Source of the DNA: an uncultured Pelagibacteraceae bacterium
GTDB lineage: Bacteria > Pseudomonadota > Alphaproteobacteria > Pelagibacterales > Pelagibacteraceae
NCBI GenBank assembly: GCA_902552345.1
Contig: CACDGO010000005.1
Coordinates: 1 to 62,321 of the forward strand
DNA: 62,321 nt
Reading direction: 5' to 3'
Under the pieces are notes generated by a model, which saw only the letters and a program-made list of their open reading frames with translations, was not told the DNA's origin and searched no databases. Position 1 is the stretch's first letter. Each line of letters starts with the position of its first letter. Of the stretch, positions 52,992 through 62,321 are shown in pieces. The translations under genes and the position numbers were made by a program.

Positions 52992-55900
52992 CTAAACAAT
53001 AATTTTTGACACGTATTCCTTGGCTTTTAGAGCTTTTAAATGATTTAAATCAAATTTTCGATTATTTTCAAGTGAGAAATTTGCTTTTTGATTTTCGTCT
53101 TTAACTACTAGATTTATTATTGTGTTTCCATTTTTAGATAGTATTCCTTTGATTTCATCAATTTTAAAATTTTCTTTTAATTCAATGATTACTTTTTTGA
53201 AAGGTTCACTTAAAACTTCGTTAAGGCTTAATATTTTTTTTACATTAATCCTCATTTTTGATGTTTCATTATAAGTTTTATCCTTTTGAAGAGTAAGAAC
53301 AAAAGACTCGGACTCTTTTAGTTTATCTCTATTACTAATTAAAAGTTCAGAGAACAGAAATAATTCAAATTCTTCTTGTTTGTCGCTGAATTTTATAATG
53401 GCATATGGTGTGCCTTTAGAACTTTTTTTTTCTTGAATTGACATAATAGTGCCTGCAACTAAGCCTTCTGTGTTATTATCTTTTAAGAATTTATTATAGG
53501 AAATTATTTTTAATTGATTAAAAGTTTCATCATACTCATTTAGTGGATGATTTGAAATATAAAATCCTAGCGACTTAAATTCCTCTGACAGAAGCTCTTT
53601 TTGACTCCACGGACTATAAGGCAAGAAATCAAAGTCATTAGTTAAAAGTTCATTGCTTTCAAATAAACTAGATTGGTGATTGTTTTTATCATCATTTATA
53701 TTTTTAATTTTTTGTATAATTTTAGTGATCGAGGTAAATATTTTATTTCTATCAGTATCAAATTCATCAAAAGCACCCGCTTTTGTTAATCCTTCTAACT
53801 GCAATTTATTTACATCTTTTGAATCTACTCGATTAATAAAATCAATTATTGATTTAAATGCCCCCTTTTTTTCTCTTTCTTTAATAATGTTTGATATAGC
53901 TTCGAATCCAACATTTTTGATGGCTCCAAGACCATAATAAATCGTACCTTCTATGGATTTAAATTCTGCAAAACATTTATTAATAGATGGCCTGATGATT
54001 TTAACTTTAAGTCTTTTTAATTCTTCTACAAACTCTCTCAATTTTGAGGTATTTGTCAATTCAGTAGACATTGTTGCTGCAATAAAATCTTCTTTATAAT
54101 AGGTCTTTAAAAAAGCAGTTTGATAAGCAATTAATGCGTAAGCAGCTGCATGACTTTTATTAAAACCATACTGTGCAAAAGGTTCAATTTTTGTGAAGAC
54201 AAAATTTGCTACATCTTTTGTTATGCCGTTTTTTATTGCTCCATTAATAAATCTCTCTTTTTGTCTATCAAGCTCAGCTTTCTTTTTTTTTCCCATAGCT
54301 CTTCTTAAAATATCTGCTTCACCTGCAGTAAATCCTGCTAATGTTTGAGCTATTTGCATTACTTGTTCTTGGTAAATTATAATTCCATATGTAGGCTTTA
54401 AAATTTCTTTTAAAGTCGGGTGAATGTAATCAGGTTGTTTAAGTCCATTTTTGCAATCGTTATAGATAGGTATATTGCTCATCGGTCCTGGCCTATAGAG
54501 AGCGACAAGAGCAATTATATCATCAAATTTATTTGGCTTCATTTGTTTAATAGCTTCTCTCATTCCTGCACTTTCTAATTGAAACAATCCAGTTGTTTCA
54601 CCTGTTGAAAGGAGTGAGAAAACTTTTTCATCACTTTGATTTATTTTACTTATTTCTAAATTAATATTTTTTGCTTTAAGTCTTTTCAGCGTTTTATCAA
54701 TTACTGTCAGAGTTTTAAGTCCTAGCAAATCAAATTTTACTAATCCTGCATTTTCAGATGAATACATATCGTATTGAGTAGAAGGTAAAATTAAATTTGA
54801 GCTATGATCTACATACAAAGGAAATTGTTCTGCCAATTTATCTCCGGCGATAACAACACCTGCAGCATGTGTTGCCATATTCCTGTTAAGTCCCTCAAGT
54901 TTTAATGATAATTCTAAAAGTTTTTTTACTTTAGGATTATTTTTAACTTCTTGCTTAAATCTTGGTTCTCTGTCGATGGACTCTTGCAAAGTTAATGGTC
55001 GCGATGGATCAAATGGAACCATTTTGCAAAGTTTGTCGACATGTCCATAAGGTAAACCTAAAACTCTTCCAACGTCCCTTAGAGCCATTCTAGCTTTAAG
55101 TTTTCCAAATGTTATAATATGCGCTACACCATCTTTATATTTTGACTTTAGATACTCAAATACTTGGTCTCTTTTTTCCTCACAAAAATCTATGTCAAAA
55201 TCAGGCATTGAAATTCTATCAGGATTTAAAAATCTCTCAAAAATAAGATCATATTCTATAGGATCAAGATCTGTGATATCTAAACAGTAAGCGACTAATG
55301 ATCCTGCACCAGATCCTCTTCCAGGACCAACTGGTATTGAGTTTTTTTTGGCCCATTTAATATAATCTGAAACAATTAAAAAATAACTTGCGTAATCCAT
55401 AGAATTAATAATATTTATTTCATGATTTAATCTGTCTTTATAAATTTTATTTATTTTATCAAGAGATTTTGAATTATCTCTCTTTAATATAAAATTATTA
55501 ATTCGATTATCCAAACCCTCGTTTGCCTGTTTCAAAAGCTCTTCTTCAGGGGAATTTTTTTGGTTATTAGCCACTGAGGGCAAAATTGGTTTTGATTTTT
55601 TTGGTTTATAACTAAATCTTAAATAAAAGTTATAATTATTTTCTAAAGCTTCAGGTATATCGGAATAAATTTTTTCTATTTCTTCGTGGTTTTTTAAAAA
55701 GTGTTGGTCGCTAAATTTAAATCTATTTTTATCATCAATAATATGTTTTTCCCCAATACAGGTAAGAGCATCATGCGCCTCATACATATCTTTTTTCAAA
55801 TAGAAAACTTCTTGTGATGCGATCAAAGGAATTTGTAATGTTTTTGAGATATTTAAAAGATAATTTTCAAAATTTTTCTCATTTTCTTCGTTATGCCTTT

Positions 55901-56408
55901 GAATTTCAAAATAAATTCTGTCATTAAACCTTGTTTTTATTTGATAGATTATCTCCTCAAGATTTTTATGTTTATTGGCCTGAAATAATTTTCCAAAAAA
56001 ATCTCTATAACTCCCTGTTAATAAAATTAAATCTTTATTATTGTTTATTAAATCGATAATTCTACAAGCAGGGTCATCTGTTCCATTGCTTTTTAAGTAG
56101 CTCAAAGAGGAAAGTTTTGTTAAGTTTTTAAATCCTTCCTCTGTCTGAGCATAGAGAGTAATTTTACCGATAATATTATGTTCTTTTACATTTATTTGGG
56201 TTCCAATAATTGGATGAGTTCCTACTTTAGATAGTTTTTCAGAAAATTCTAATGCGCCACATAAATTATAGCTATCAGCTAATCCAAGACATTTTATTTT
56301 ATTAGATTTACAATATTCAGCTAAATCGTCTATTTTTATTGCACCTTCACAAATTGAGTATTGTGTATGAACTTTAATATTGTTAAAATTTTTTTCACTA
56401 ACGACCAT
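52992..56408 (-). CDS. dnaE: DNA polymerase III alpha subunit
   Basis: The replicative polymerase, 1138 aa. An N-terminal PHP domain begins VHTQYSICEGAI (13-24). The C-family palm has PGRGSGAGSLVAY (362-374) and catalytic D403 and D405 in MPDFDIDF, with a third Asp in the FDLLGLKTL region. Fingers, HhH and a C-terminal OB fold (about 960-1040) follow. It is a little shorter than E. coli DnaE (1160). It overlaps lolD by 11 bases, the usual alphaproteobacterial order. Confidence 0.96.
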   Translation of the reverse strand: MVVSEKNFNNIKVHTQYSICEGAIKIDDLAEYCKSNKIKCLGLADSYNLCGALEFSEKLSKVGTHPIIGTQINVKEHNIIGKITLYAQTEEGFKNLTKLSSLSYLKSNGTDDPACRIIDLINNNKDLILLTGSYRDFFGKLFQANKHKNLEEIIYQIKTRFNDRIYFEIQRHNEENEKNFENYLLNISKTLQIPLIASQEVFYLKKDMYEAHDALTCIGEKHIIDDKNRFKFSDQHFLKNHEEIEKIYSDIPEALENNYNFYLRFSYKPKKSKPILPSVANNQKNSPEEELLKQANEGLDNRINNFILKRDNSKSLDKINKIYKDRLNHEINIINSMDYASYFLIVSDYIKWAKKNSIPVGPGRGSGAGSLVAYCLDITDLDPIEYDLIFERFLNPDRISMPDFDIDFCEEKRDQVFEYLKSKYKDGVAHIITFGKLKARMALRDVGRVLGLPYGHVDKLCKMVPFDPSRPLTLQESIDREPRFKQEVKNNPKVKKLLELSLKLEGLNRNMATHAAGVVIAGDKLAEQFPLYVDHSSNLILPSTQYDMYSSENAGLVKFDLLGLKTLTVIDKTLKRLKAKNINLEISKINQSDEKVFSLLSTGETTGLFQLESAGMREAIKQMKPNKFDDIIALVALYRPGPMSNIPIYNDCKNGLKQPDYIHPTLKEILKPTYGIIIYQEQVMQIAQTLAGFTAGEADILRRAMGKKKKAELDRQKERFINGAIKNGITKDVANFVFTKIEPFAQYGFNKSHAAAYALIAYQTAFLKTYYKEDFIAATMSTELTNTSKLREFVEELKRLKVKIIRPSINKCFAEFKSIEGTIYYGLGAIKNVGFEAISNIIKEREKKGAFKSIIDFINRVDSKDVNKLQLEGLTKAGAFDEFDTDRNKIFTSITKIIQKIKNINDDKNNHQSSLFESNELLTNDFDFLPYSPWSQKELLSEEFKSLGFYISNHPLNEYDETFNQLKIISYNKFLKDNNTEGLVAGTIMSIQEKKSSKGTPYAIIKFSDKQEEFELFLFSELLISNRDKLKESESFVLTLQKDKTYNETSKMRINVKKILSLNEVLSEPFKKVIIELKENFKIDEIKGILSKNGNTIINLVVKDENQKANFSLENNRKFDLNHLKALKAKEYVSKIIV

Positions 56409-57084
56409 TTACTCGTTTTATATTACCTTCAGAAATAAACAACTTGTAATCAGCCCTGTTAGCAAGTTCTCTATTATGAGTTGCAAAAATAATTGTCTTT
56501 TTAAGTTTTTTTAATTTTAAAAAAAGAGAGAATATTTCTTTTGAAGTTTTAAAATCTAAATTTCCAGTGGGCTCATCGGCTAAAATTATCTTTGTATTAG
56601 AAATTAAAGCTCTTGCGATGGCAACTCTTTGTTGTTCTCCACCAGAAAGTTCATTAGGAAAATGATTTGACCTTTCAAAAATTTTAACTTCACTAAGCAT
56701 TTTTTTCGCTTTATCAGATGCCAAATTATGATTTTCACCTTTAATTATTAGTGGCATCATTATATTTTCAATAGCAGTAAAATCTGTCAATAAATTATTA
56801 TCTTGAAAGATTATTGATATGTTTTTTCTTCTTAACTCATCTTTTTGCTCATCAGATAAATTTTTAGTTTCTTCTCTATTAATTATTATTTTACCTTTTG
56901 AAGGTTTATCTAACAGTGCTAGTAAATGGAGTAATGATGATTTCCCTGAACCAGATGGACCTACCAATGCAACTAGTTCGCCTTCTTTTAATTTTAAATT
57001 AAAATTGTTAAAAAGGGTTATTTTACCTTTTATATGATCATAACTTTTTTTTAAATTATTGGTCTCTAATATAAATTTATTCAT
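56398..57084 (-). CDS. lolD: Lipoprotein-releasing system ATPase LolD
   Basis: Powers release of lipoproteins from the inner membrane to LolA. Walker A GPSGSGKSS (42-50), signature LSGGEQQRVAIARAL, Walker B IILADEPTGNLD and the FATHN switch are those of the MacB/LolD type. At 228 aa it is typical. It overlaps the LolC/E permease gene by 8 bases, so the two form one unit. Confidence 0.92.
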   Translation of the reverse strand: MNKFILETNNLKKSYDHIKGKITLFNNFNLKLKEGELVALVGPSGSGKSSLLHLLALLDKPSKGKIIINREETKNLSDEQKDELRRKNISIIFQDNNLLTDFTAIENIMMPLIIKGENHNLASDKAKKMLSEVKIFERSNHFPNELSGGEQQRVAIARALISNTKIILADEPTGNLDFKTSKEIFSLFLKLKKLKKTIIFATHNRELANRADYKLFISEGNIKRVNGR

Positions 57085-58309
57085 ATCTTAAAGCTCTAAA
57101 GGTGTTCATTTTAGAGATTTTTGTTGCTGGTAAGTATGAGGCAATTGCCGAAATTGATAATGAGATGATAAAAATAATGATAATTGAGCTTGTATTAATT
57201 TCACTTGGTAATTTATCTAAAAAATAAATATCAGAAGGAAAAATTTCTAAATTGAAAACAGAAGACAAAAATAACCTTAATTTTTCAATATTTAATGAAA
57301 ATACAACTCCTAATATTACACCTGAGAGTGAAGCAAAAAAACCAATTGTTAAACCGGTTAAAAAAAAGGTTTTTTTTATTGATCTGTTACTCAAACCTAA
57401 AGTTTTTAAAATGGCAATTTCTTTTGTTTTATTTTTTATTAATATAGTCAAACCTGAGATAATATTAAAAGCTGCTACAATTACAATTAATGTGAGAATA
57501 ATAAACATTACATTTCTTTCCACCTTTAAAGCGCTGAAAAGTGACTTGTTTAAATCAGACCAGGTATAAATAAAATAGTTTTGATTAATTTCTTGTATCT
57601 TTTTTTTTAAAAAATTTGCTTTTAGTGGATCGTCTAAATATATTTCAATATTTTGATCTTTTCTTTCCTTATTGAATAGTGACAGTGCATCATTAATATT
57701 TAAATAAATAATATTTTGATCAAATTCTAAAAAACCAGTATTAAAAACACCTGCAACTTCAAAATTTTCTTGTTTTGGGAGACTCCCCAATGGAGTATCC
57801 ATAAAGTATGATGACATTAAATTAATAGAATCCCCGACTTCTAAATTTAAATTGAAAGCGAGTTCTGTTCCTATAAATATTCTATTTGAACCAAAATTTT
57901 TTAAGTTACCTTCAGAAATATATTTATTAAAAAATTCAGCTGTATTTTTCTCTTTTTTATCTACTCCTCTAAAAATAACTCCTTTTGTAAAATTTTTGCT
58001 AATAATAATACCCTCGCCAGAGAAAGATTTATTTAGGTTTATCTCTTTAAATTTTTTTTTTAAGTTTAAAATATAATCTTCATTTATATTATAATTGTTA
58101 GGTTGTATTACAATATGTGGATTCAAACCTAAAATTTTGTTAGTTAAATCAGTTTTAAATCCATTCATTACTGACATGACAATAATTAAAATTGCTACTC
58201 CAATCATAATTCCTAAAAATGAAAAAATTGAGATAATTTTCAAAAAACCTTCTCTTTTTTTTGGTTTTAAATTTCTTATAGAAATAAGTCTTTCAGCTTT
58301 TGTAAACAA
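57077..58309 (-). CDS. Lipoprotein-releasing permease LolC/LolE
   Basis: A 410-aa inner-membrane protein with four helices: one near 25-50, a large periplasmic domain (about 55-265), and three C-terminal helices (FtsX fold, about 270-395). FLGIMIGVAILIIVMSVMNGF and KEIAILKTLGLSNRSIKKTF are typical. Only one LolC/E-type permease is here, so a homodimer (LolF-like) or a second gene elsewhere is possible. It sits between proS and lolD. Confidence 0.92.
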   Translation of the reverse strand: MFTKAERLISIRNLKPKKREGFLKIISIFSFLGIMIGVAILIIVMSVMNGFKTDLTNKILGLNPHIVIQPNNYNINEDYILNLKKKFKEINLNKSFSGEGIIISKNFTKGVIFRGVDKKEKNTAEFFNKYISEGNLKNFGSNRIFIGTELAFNLNLEVGDSINLMSSYFMDTPLGSLPKQENFEVAGVFNTGFLEFDQNIIYLNINDALSLFNKERKDQNIEIYLDDPLKANFLKKKIQEINQNYFIYTWSDLNKSLFSALKVERNVMFIILTLIVIVAAFNIISGLTILIKNKTKEIAILKTLGLSNRSIKKTFFLTGLTIGFFASLSGVILGVVFSLNIEKLRLFLSSVFNLEIFPSDIYFLDKLPSEINTSSIIIIFIISLSISAIASYLPATKISKMNTFRALRYE

Positions 58310-58313
58310 TGTA

Positions 58314-59627
58314 TTAGCGATTGAGTTTTAATTTTATCTTTTCAAGACTTAATATTTCACTTTTTGAATTTAACTCTTTGAATTCAAAATTATCGCCCTC
58401 AGATTTAGCACCAATGATTATTTGGTAAGGGACTCCAATTAAGTCGTGTTTTTTAAATTTATTAGACATATTTTCATCAACATCGTCTAACAATACGTCA
58501 ATATTTTGTTTTTTGAGTTGAATATAAACTTTTTCAGCCTTTTCTAAGTTCTCATTATTGTTTTTGCTTACTTTAGGGATAATTACTACATCAAAAGGAC
58601 TTATAGATTTTGGCCATTTCATAATTTCATTATTATATTTTGCCTCTATAATTGCTCCAACTAATCTTGAAACCCCGATGCCATAAGAACCCATTTTAAC
58701 TAATGTTTTTTTTCCATCTTTATCATCTATTAAGCAATTCATAGGTTTAGAGTATTTATTACCAAAATAAAAAATATGACCTACTTCAATACCTTTTGTT
58801 ATGATTTGATTTTCCTTTTTTACTAATTTATTAAAATTATCCTTTTTGTATTTTTCGTCGGTGACTGCATAAATCTTAGTAAAATCTTCTCGCATCTTTT
58901 GAAGTGAAGAGTCGTCAAAATTATATTGAGTTGGGTCAATCTCAAATATTTTTTTGTCTGCATAAATTTTACTTTCACCTGATTCAGCTAATATTACAAA
59001 TTCATGAGAGAGATCTCCTCCTATAGGGCCAGTATCTGCTACCATAGGTATTGCTTTTAAATCTAATCTATTAAATGTTTTCAAATAAGAATAAAACATT
59101 TTATTGTATGATTTTTTTGCTTCCTCATCTGATAAATCAAAAGAATACGCGTCTTTCATATAAAATTCTTTACATCTCATGACTCCAAATCTTGGTCTGA
59201 TTTCGTCTCTAAACTTCCATTGAATGTGATAAAGAAGTTGAGGGAGTGATTTATAAGATTTTACACTTGATCTAAAAACATCCGTAATAAGTTCTTCATT
59301 AGTTGGACCATAAAGCATTTCTCTACCTTGACGATCTTTAATTCTTAACATCTCCTCACCATAATCATCAAATCTGCCGCTCTCTTTCCATATTTCTGAT
59401 GATTGTATAGTAGGCATCAACATCTCATGTGCACCAATAAAATTTTGTTCTTCCCTCACAATTTGCTCAATTTTTTTCATCACTTTAAAACCTAGTGGAA
59501 GCCAAGAATAAATCCCAGCAGAAGACTGTTTGATCATTCCAGCCCTTAACATAAGTTGATGTGATTTTATTTTTGCTTCTGTTGGAAGATCTTTGGTTAT
59601 AGGAATGAAAAATTTTGAAAGATACAT
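58314..59627 (-). CDS. proS: Prolyl-tRNA synthetase, short form without editing domain
   Basis: A class II synthetase of 437 aa. Motifs 1-3 are present (GIYSWLPLGFKVMKKIE; FRDEIRPRFGVMRCKEFYMKDAYS; GSYGIGVSRLVGAI) and an anticodon-binding domain ends it. The roughly 180-residue INS editing insertion of E. coli ProRS is absent, as is usual in alphaproteobacterial and mitochondrial forms. Mischarged Ala-tRNA-Pro would then need a free-standing editor. It lies next to DUF1467 (1-base overlap). Confidence 0.95.
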   Translation of the reverse strand: MYLSKFFIPITKDLPTEAKIKSHQLMLRAGMIKQSSAGIYSWLPLGFKVMKKIEQIVREEQNFIGAHEMLMPTIQSSEIWKESGRFDDYGEEMLRIKDRQGREMLYGPTNEELITDVFRSSVKSYKSLPQLLYHIQWKFRDEIRPRFGVMRCKEFYMKDAYSFDLSDEEAKKSYNKMFYSYLKTFNRLDLKAIPMVADTGPIGGDLSHEFVILAESGESKIYADKKIFEIDPTQYNFDDSSLQKMREDFTKIYAVTDEKYKKDNFNKLVKKENQIITKGIEVGHIFYFGNKYSKPMNCLIDDKDGKKTLVKMGSYGIGVSRLVGAIIEAKYNNEIMKWPKSISPFDVVIIPKVSKNNNENLEKAEKVYIQLKKQNIDVLLDDVDENMSNKFKKHDLIGVPYQIIIGAKSEGDNFEFKELNSKSEILSLEKIKLKLNR

Positions 59628-59881
59628 TATTGTAAAAACTCTCTTAAATTTAATAAATCAAACTTTACAAGATAATATATTACTGCAAAAATTATAGTAG
59701 TAATAAATGTAGTTATTAAAAACTTTTTTCCGATTTCAGGATTTATTGGAGCTCCAGGATCCGCTCCTCCAATTTTTTCCTTAAAAGCTTCTTTTTTTGA
59801 TTGAATTCCAGTTGGTAATACTGCAAAAAATATTATCCACCAAATCATTACATAAATTATAATAGAACCTGTTATACCCAT
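59627..59881 (-). CDS. DUF1467 small membrane protein
   Basis: An 84-aa inner-membrane protein with two hydrophobic helices (about 4-22 and 52-72) joined by a loop with KKEAFKEKIGGADPGAPINP, the conserved feature of DUF1467. The family is nearly confined to alphaproteobacteria and lies next to proS, as here. Its function is unknown. It overlaps both neighbours by 1 base. Confidence 0.87.
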   Translation of the reverse strand: MGITGSIIIYVMIWWIIFFAVLPTGIQSKKEAFKEKIGGADPGAPINPEIGKKFLITTFITTIIFAVIYYLVKFDLLNLREFLQ

Positions 59882-61542
59882 TAAACCCTTGCAATATTAA
59901 TATTTGTATAAGGTTTTTTTCCAGTTTTTTCTCGAACTATTCTTCTACAATTTTGTTTAATGGTCTCAATTAAATTATGTTGTTGTTTTTTATTGTCCAT
60001 AGAAAAAGTTCTACATATATTCATTATTTCATCTTCCATATCGAAGATAAAAGTGTCGTTCTCATCTTTTTCAGGAATTCCCTTGTAGGAAATTACTGGT
60101 TTTTTTATGCTTCCATTATTTGATACGATTAATGTAATTTCTAAATATCCATTTGCAGATAAATTTTTTCTATCTTTTATTGATTGGGCGTCTGTTTCAA
60201 CATTAATATTACCATCAAGATAAACTTTTCCGGATGGCGCTTTATCAATTATTTGAGGTTTGTTTCCAGGTAGAATTTTGATTATATCACCATTTTCAAT
60301 TAATAAAGTCCTTGGAACTTGCATTTCTTTTGCAAACGAAACGTGTTCTGCCATATGACGGTGTTCTCCATGAACCGGTATTACACATTGTGGCTTTACC
60401 CAATTGTACATATCTTTAAGATCATCTCTATTAGGATGACCAGAAACATGGACAAAGGCGTTCTCCTCACTAATCATCTCTATTTTATTTCTAACTATTA
60501 AGTTTTGCAAATGATATAATTTCTTTTCGTTCCCAGGTATTATTTTGGATGAGAAAATAACACAATCGCCACTTTCCAAATTGACATCTGGATGAACACC
60601 ATTAATTATCCTTGTCATCGCTCCCATCGGCTCACCTTGACTGCCAGTAGCTAGGTATAAAATTTTATTTTTTGATACTTTTTTTGCATCCCTAGGCTCT
60701 AAAGGTTCTATAAGTCCTTTTAGATAACCACATTTTTTAGCTGCTTTATAAATTCTTTGCATAGATCTACCAACTAAACAAATATTTCTTTCAGTTTTTT
60801 TAGCACAATAAAAAATAGACTCCATCCTAGCTACATTTGAAGCGAATGATGTAACAAGAATTCTATTAGTTTTAATTTCCATAATTCTTAACAAACTATC
60901 TCTTACTTCTGATTCTGAACCAGCTCTCCCTGGACTAAAAATATTTGTAGAATCACAAATCATTGCTGATACTCCAGCATCACCAATAGATTTTAATTTT
61001 TGCTCGTCAATTTGACCCCCTATTAACGGATTTGGATCAATTTTCCAATCTCCAGTGTGTAGAACTGTTCCTAGCGGAGTTTTTATACTTAAGCCGTTAG
61101 GTTCAAGAATAGAATGTGTGAGGGTAACAAAATCAATTTCGAAACTTCCGAGTTTAATTTTGCTATTTAAAGGAACAATTTCTAAATACGAGGAAATATC
61201 AATTTTTTTTTCTTTAAATTTTTCAAGTATCAAAGCTGCAGTGAAGGGTGTAGCATACATTTTGCATTTTAGACTTGGCCATAAGTGGACTACTGCACCT
61301 ATATGATCTTCATGAGCGTGGGTTAAGACAATTCCAAGAAGATCATCTTTTTTATCAATGATAAAACCTGCATCTGGCATTATAAGGTCAATACCCGGTA
61401 TAGAATCATCAGCAAAAGAAACGCCCATGTCTACTATAATCCATTTTTGATCATCCTCTTTTCCATAGGCATATAAATTCATGTTTCCGCCTATCTCCCC
61501 TGAACCACCTAATGGACAAAAAAGTAATTCTTCTTTACTCAT
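59881..61542 (-). CDS. rnj: Ribonuclease J
   Basis: A 553-aa metallo-beta-lactamase/beta-CASP ribonuclease for RNA processing and decay. Zinc motif HAHEDH (75-80), LHTGDWKIDPNP and DSTN are present, then the beta-CASP part with SQGEPMGAMTR and HVSGHPNRDDLK, and a C-terminal domain. It is about the usual length for alphaproteobacterial RNase J. It starts 4 bases inside the coaX end. Confidence 0.93.
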   Translation of the reverse strand: MSKEELLFCPLGGSGEIGGNMNLYAYGKEDDQKWIIVDMGVSFADDSIPGIDLIMPDAGFIIDKKDDLLGIVLTHAHEDHIGAVVHLWPSLKCKMYATPFTAALILEKFKEKKIDISSYLEIVPLNSKIKLGSFEIDFVTLTHSILEPNGLSIKTPLGTVLHTGDWKIDPNPLIGGQIDEQKLKSIGDAGVSAMICDSTNIFSPGRAGSESEVRDSLLRIMEIKTNRILVTSFASNVARMESIFYCAKKTERNICLVGRSMQRIYKAAKKCGYLKGLIEPLEPRDAKKVSKNKILYLATGSQGEPMGAMTRIINGVHPDVNLESGDCVIFSSKIIPGNEKKLYHLQNLIVRNKIEMISEENAFVHVSGHPNRDDLKDMYNWVKPQCVIPVHGEHRHMAEHVSFAKEMQVPRTLLIENGDIIKILPGNKPQIIDKAPSGKVYLDGNINVETDAQSIKDRKNLSANGYLEITLIVSNNGSIKKPVISYKGIPEKDENDTFIFDMEDEIMNICRTFSMDNKKQQHNLIETIKQNCRRIVREKTGKKPYTNINIARV

Positions 61543-62282
61543 AATAATTCCCTGTAAACTTTTGAAACTCCTTTAATCGTTATATTTTGATCAACTATGG
61601 TTTTCCTTTTAATAATTTTTTTAAATAAATTTGCGTAACCTCCAGTAAGTATTATTTTATAATTCATTTTCCAGTTTCTTGTAATTTTATTCACTATATT
61701 ATTAATTAATCCTTCATAACCCCAAATAAATCCTGCATTTAATGCATCTTTTGTATTCTTTCCATAATTCTTTTTTGTATTTTTTAAATCAAACATTGGA
61801 AGTAAAGCGGTAGATTGACTTAAATTTTTTATAGATAATTTTACACCAGGAGCTATAACACCTCCTTCATATACTCCTTTTTTTACAATATCAAAAGTTG
61901 TAGCAGTTCCAAAGTCGATTATTAAACAATTTTTAAATTTTTTACCCTCTATAGAATTTACTATTCTATCTGATCCTATTTGGTTTATATTTTTAATATT
62001 TAATTTAATTAATTTATTTAACTTAAGGCTTTTGATTTCTAAAACTTTATAATTGGTTTTTTTTAAAATTTTTTTTAATTGTTTAAAAGCTAAGGGAACA
62101 ACACTTGAAAATAAGATGTTTTTTTTTAAGTTTTTTTTAATTAATTTATTAAAGGTTTTTTTTACATTAACATTTATAAAAATATTTTTTGTTTCAAAAA
62201 TAACAGATTTAATAATTTTTGATTTTTTAAATAAACATATTCTTGTCGAACTATTTCCAATATCCCCAACAATATAATACAT
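61539..62282 (-). CDS. coaX: Type III pantothenate kinase
   Basis: First step of CoA synthesis from pantothenate. The ASKHA-fold motifs are present: D7-I-G-N with SSTR (phosphate 1), IGSDRIVN, IDFGTATTFD (phosphate 2) and GGVIAPGV. At 247 aa it is typical. The gene order birA-coaX-rnj is common in alphaproteobacteria. It is one of only a few canonical CoA-pathway genes here; the PanB- and PanE-like proteins of this window look non-canonical. Confidence 0.93.
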   Translation of the reverse strand: MYYIVGDIGNSSTRICLFKKSKIIKSVIFETKNIFINVNVKKTFNKLIKKNLKKNILFSSVVPLAFKQLKKILKKTNYKVLEIKSLKLNKLIKLNIKNINQIGSDRIVNSIEGKKFKNCLIIDFGTATTFDIVKKGVYEGGVIAPGVKLSIKNLSQSTALLPMFDLKNTKKNYGKNTKDALNAGFIWGYEGLINNIVNKITRNWKMNYKIILTGGYANLFKKIIKRKTIVDQNITIKGVSKVYRELL

Positions 62283-62284
62283 GA

Positions 62285-62321
62285 TTATTTATATTTCCTT
62301 TTTAAATCTAAAAAAGACAAA
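62285..62321 (-). CDS. Possible C-terminal end of an upstream gene (birA by synteny)
   Basis: A minus-strand frame enters from the right edge and reads LSFLDLKRKYK before TAA at 62287-62285, two bases before the coaX start. The tight spacing is like other gene pairs here, and birA often precedes coaX in alphaproteobacteria. Only 11 codons are visible and another frame also stays open to 62289, so both the frame and the identity are weak. Confidence 0.3.
   Translation of the reverse strand, partial: LSFLDLKRKYK

Overview
The window is about 62 kb of a very AT-rich, very compact alphaproteobacterial chromosome, most like the SAR11/Pelagibacter group. The supporting signs are proteins rich in Lys, Asn and Ile, genes that abut or overlap by a few bases, an alphaproteobacterial-type SOS box, a fused IspDF, an editing-domain-less ProRS, and alphaproteobacterial gene order (proS-lolC-lolD-dnaE, rpsB-tsf-frr-uppS-cdsA-dxr-bamA-ompH-lpxD-fabZ-lpxA-lpxI-lpxB). 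The assignment rests on composition and synteny; no database was searched. I see no tRNA, rRNA, CRISPR array, insertion sequence or phage gene. The longest stretch without an annotated gene is under 150 bases.

Region 1 (1-17.1 kb) is housekeeping. A plus-strand run (ispDF, pgpA, pncC) converges on a minus-strand operon that reads tpiA, secG, pyrG, kdsA, eno, ftsB, lipA, a Coq10/RatA-type START protein and a small membrane protein. A plus-strand run follows: a PpiD-like chaperone, trpE-trpG-trpD-trpC, lexA with two SOS boxes, gltX, and a Cas4-like PD-(D/E)XK protein.

Region 2 (17.1-25.6 kb) is mostly accessory. It holds a secreted serine hydrolase, a membrane protein with Glu-Pro repeats, a 40-residue candidate microprotein, an HDAC-like amidohydrolase, a short-chain dehydrogenase homologue without its catalytic Tyr/Lys, a 2-keto-4-pentenoate hydratase homologue, a DUF1907 (C11orf54-type) protein, a PanB-fold protein without the PanB metal ligands, a DMT permease and a PhyH-type dioxygenase.

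Region 3 (25.6-40.3 kb) is the most interesting part. A branched-chain-amino-acid-type ABC transporter is split over two divergent operons. The minus side has the binding protein, an Fe(II)/2OG oxygenase, LivM, LivG, PhyH and the DMT permease. The plus side has LivF, LivH, a PanE-like reductase, an acyl-CoA synthetase, a MenB/BadI-like crotonase, a mandelate-racemase-type enolase-superfamily enzyme, a short CitE-like lyase, a gamma-glutamylcyclotransferase-like protein and three tandem Gfo/Idh/MocA oxidoreductases. It looks like an uptake and catabolism locus for an unidentified carboxylate. A strong intrinsic terminator directly follows the binding-protein gene.

Region 4 (40.3-62.3 kb, all minus strand) is envelope and core machinery: lipid A synthesis with an inserted PQQ-type sugar dehydrogenase, Skp/OmpH, BamA, Dxr, CdsA, UppS, Frr, Tsf and RpsB. 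The rpsB gene has a clearly foldable leader. Upstream lie dnaE, lolD, lolC/E, proS, DUF1467, ribonuclease J, coaX and probably the tail of birA at the window edge.
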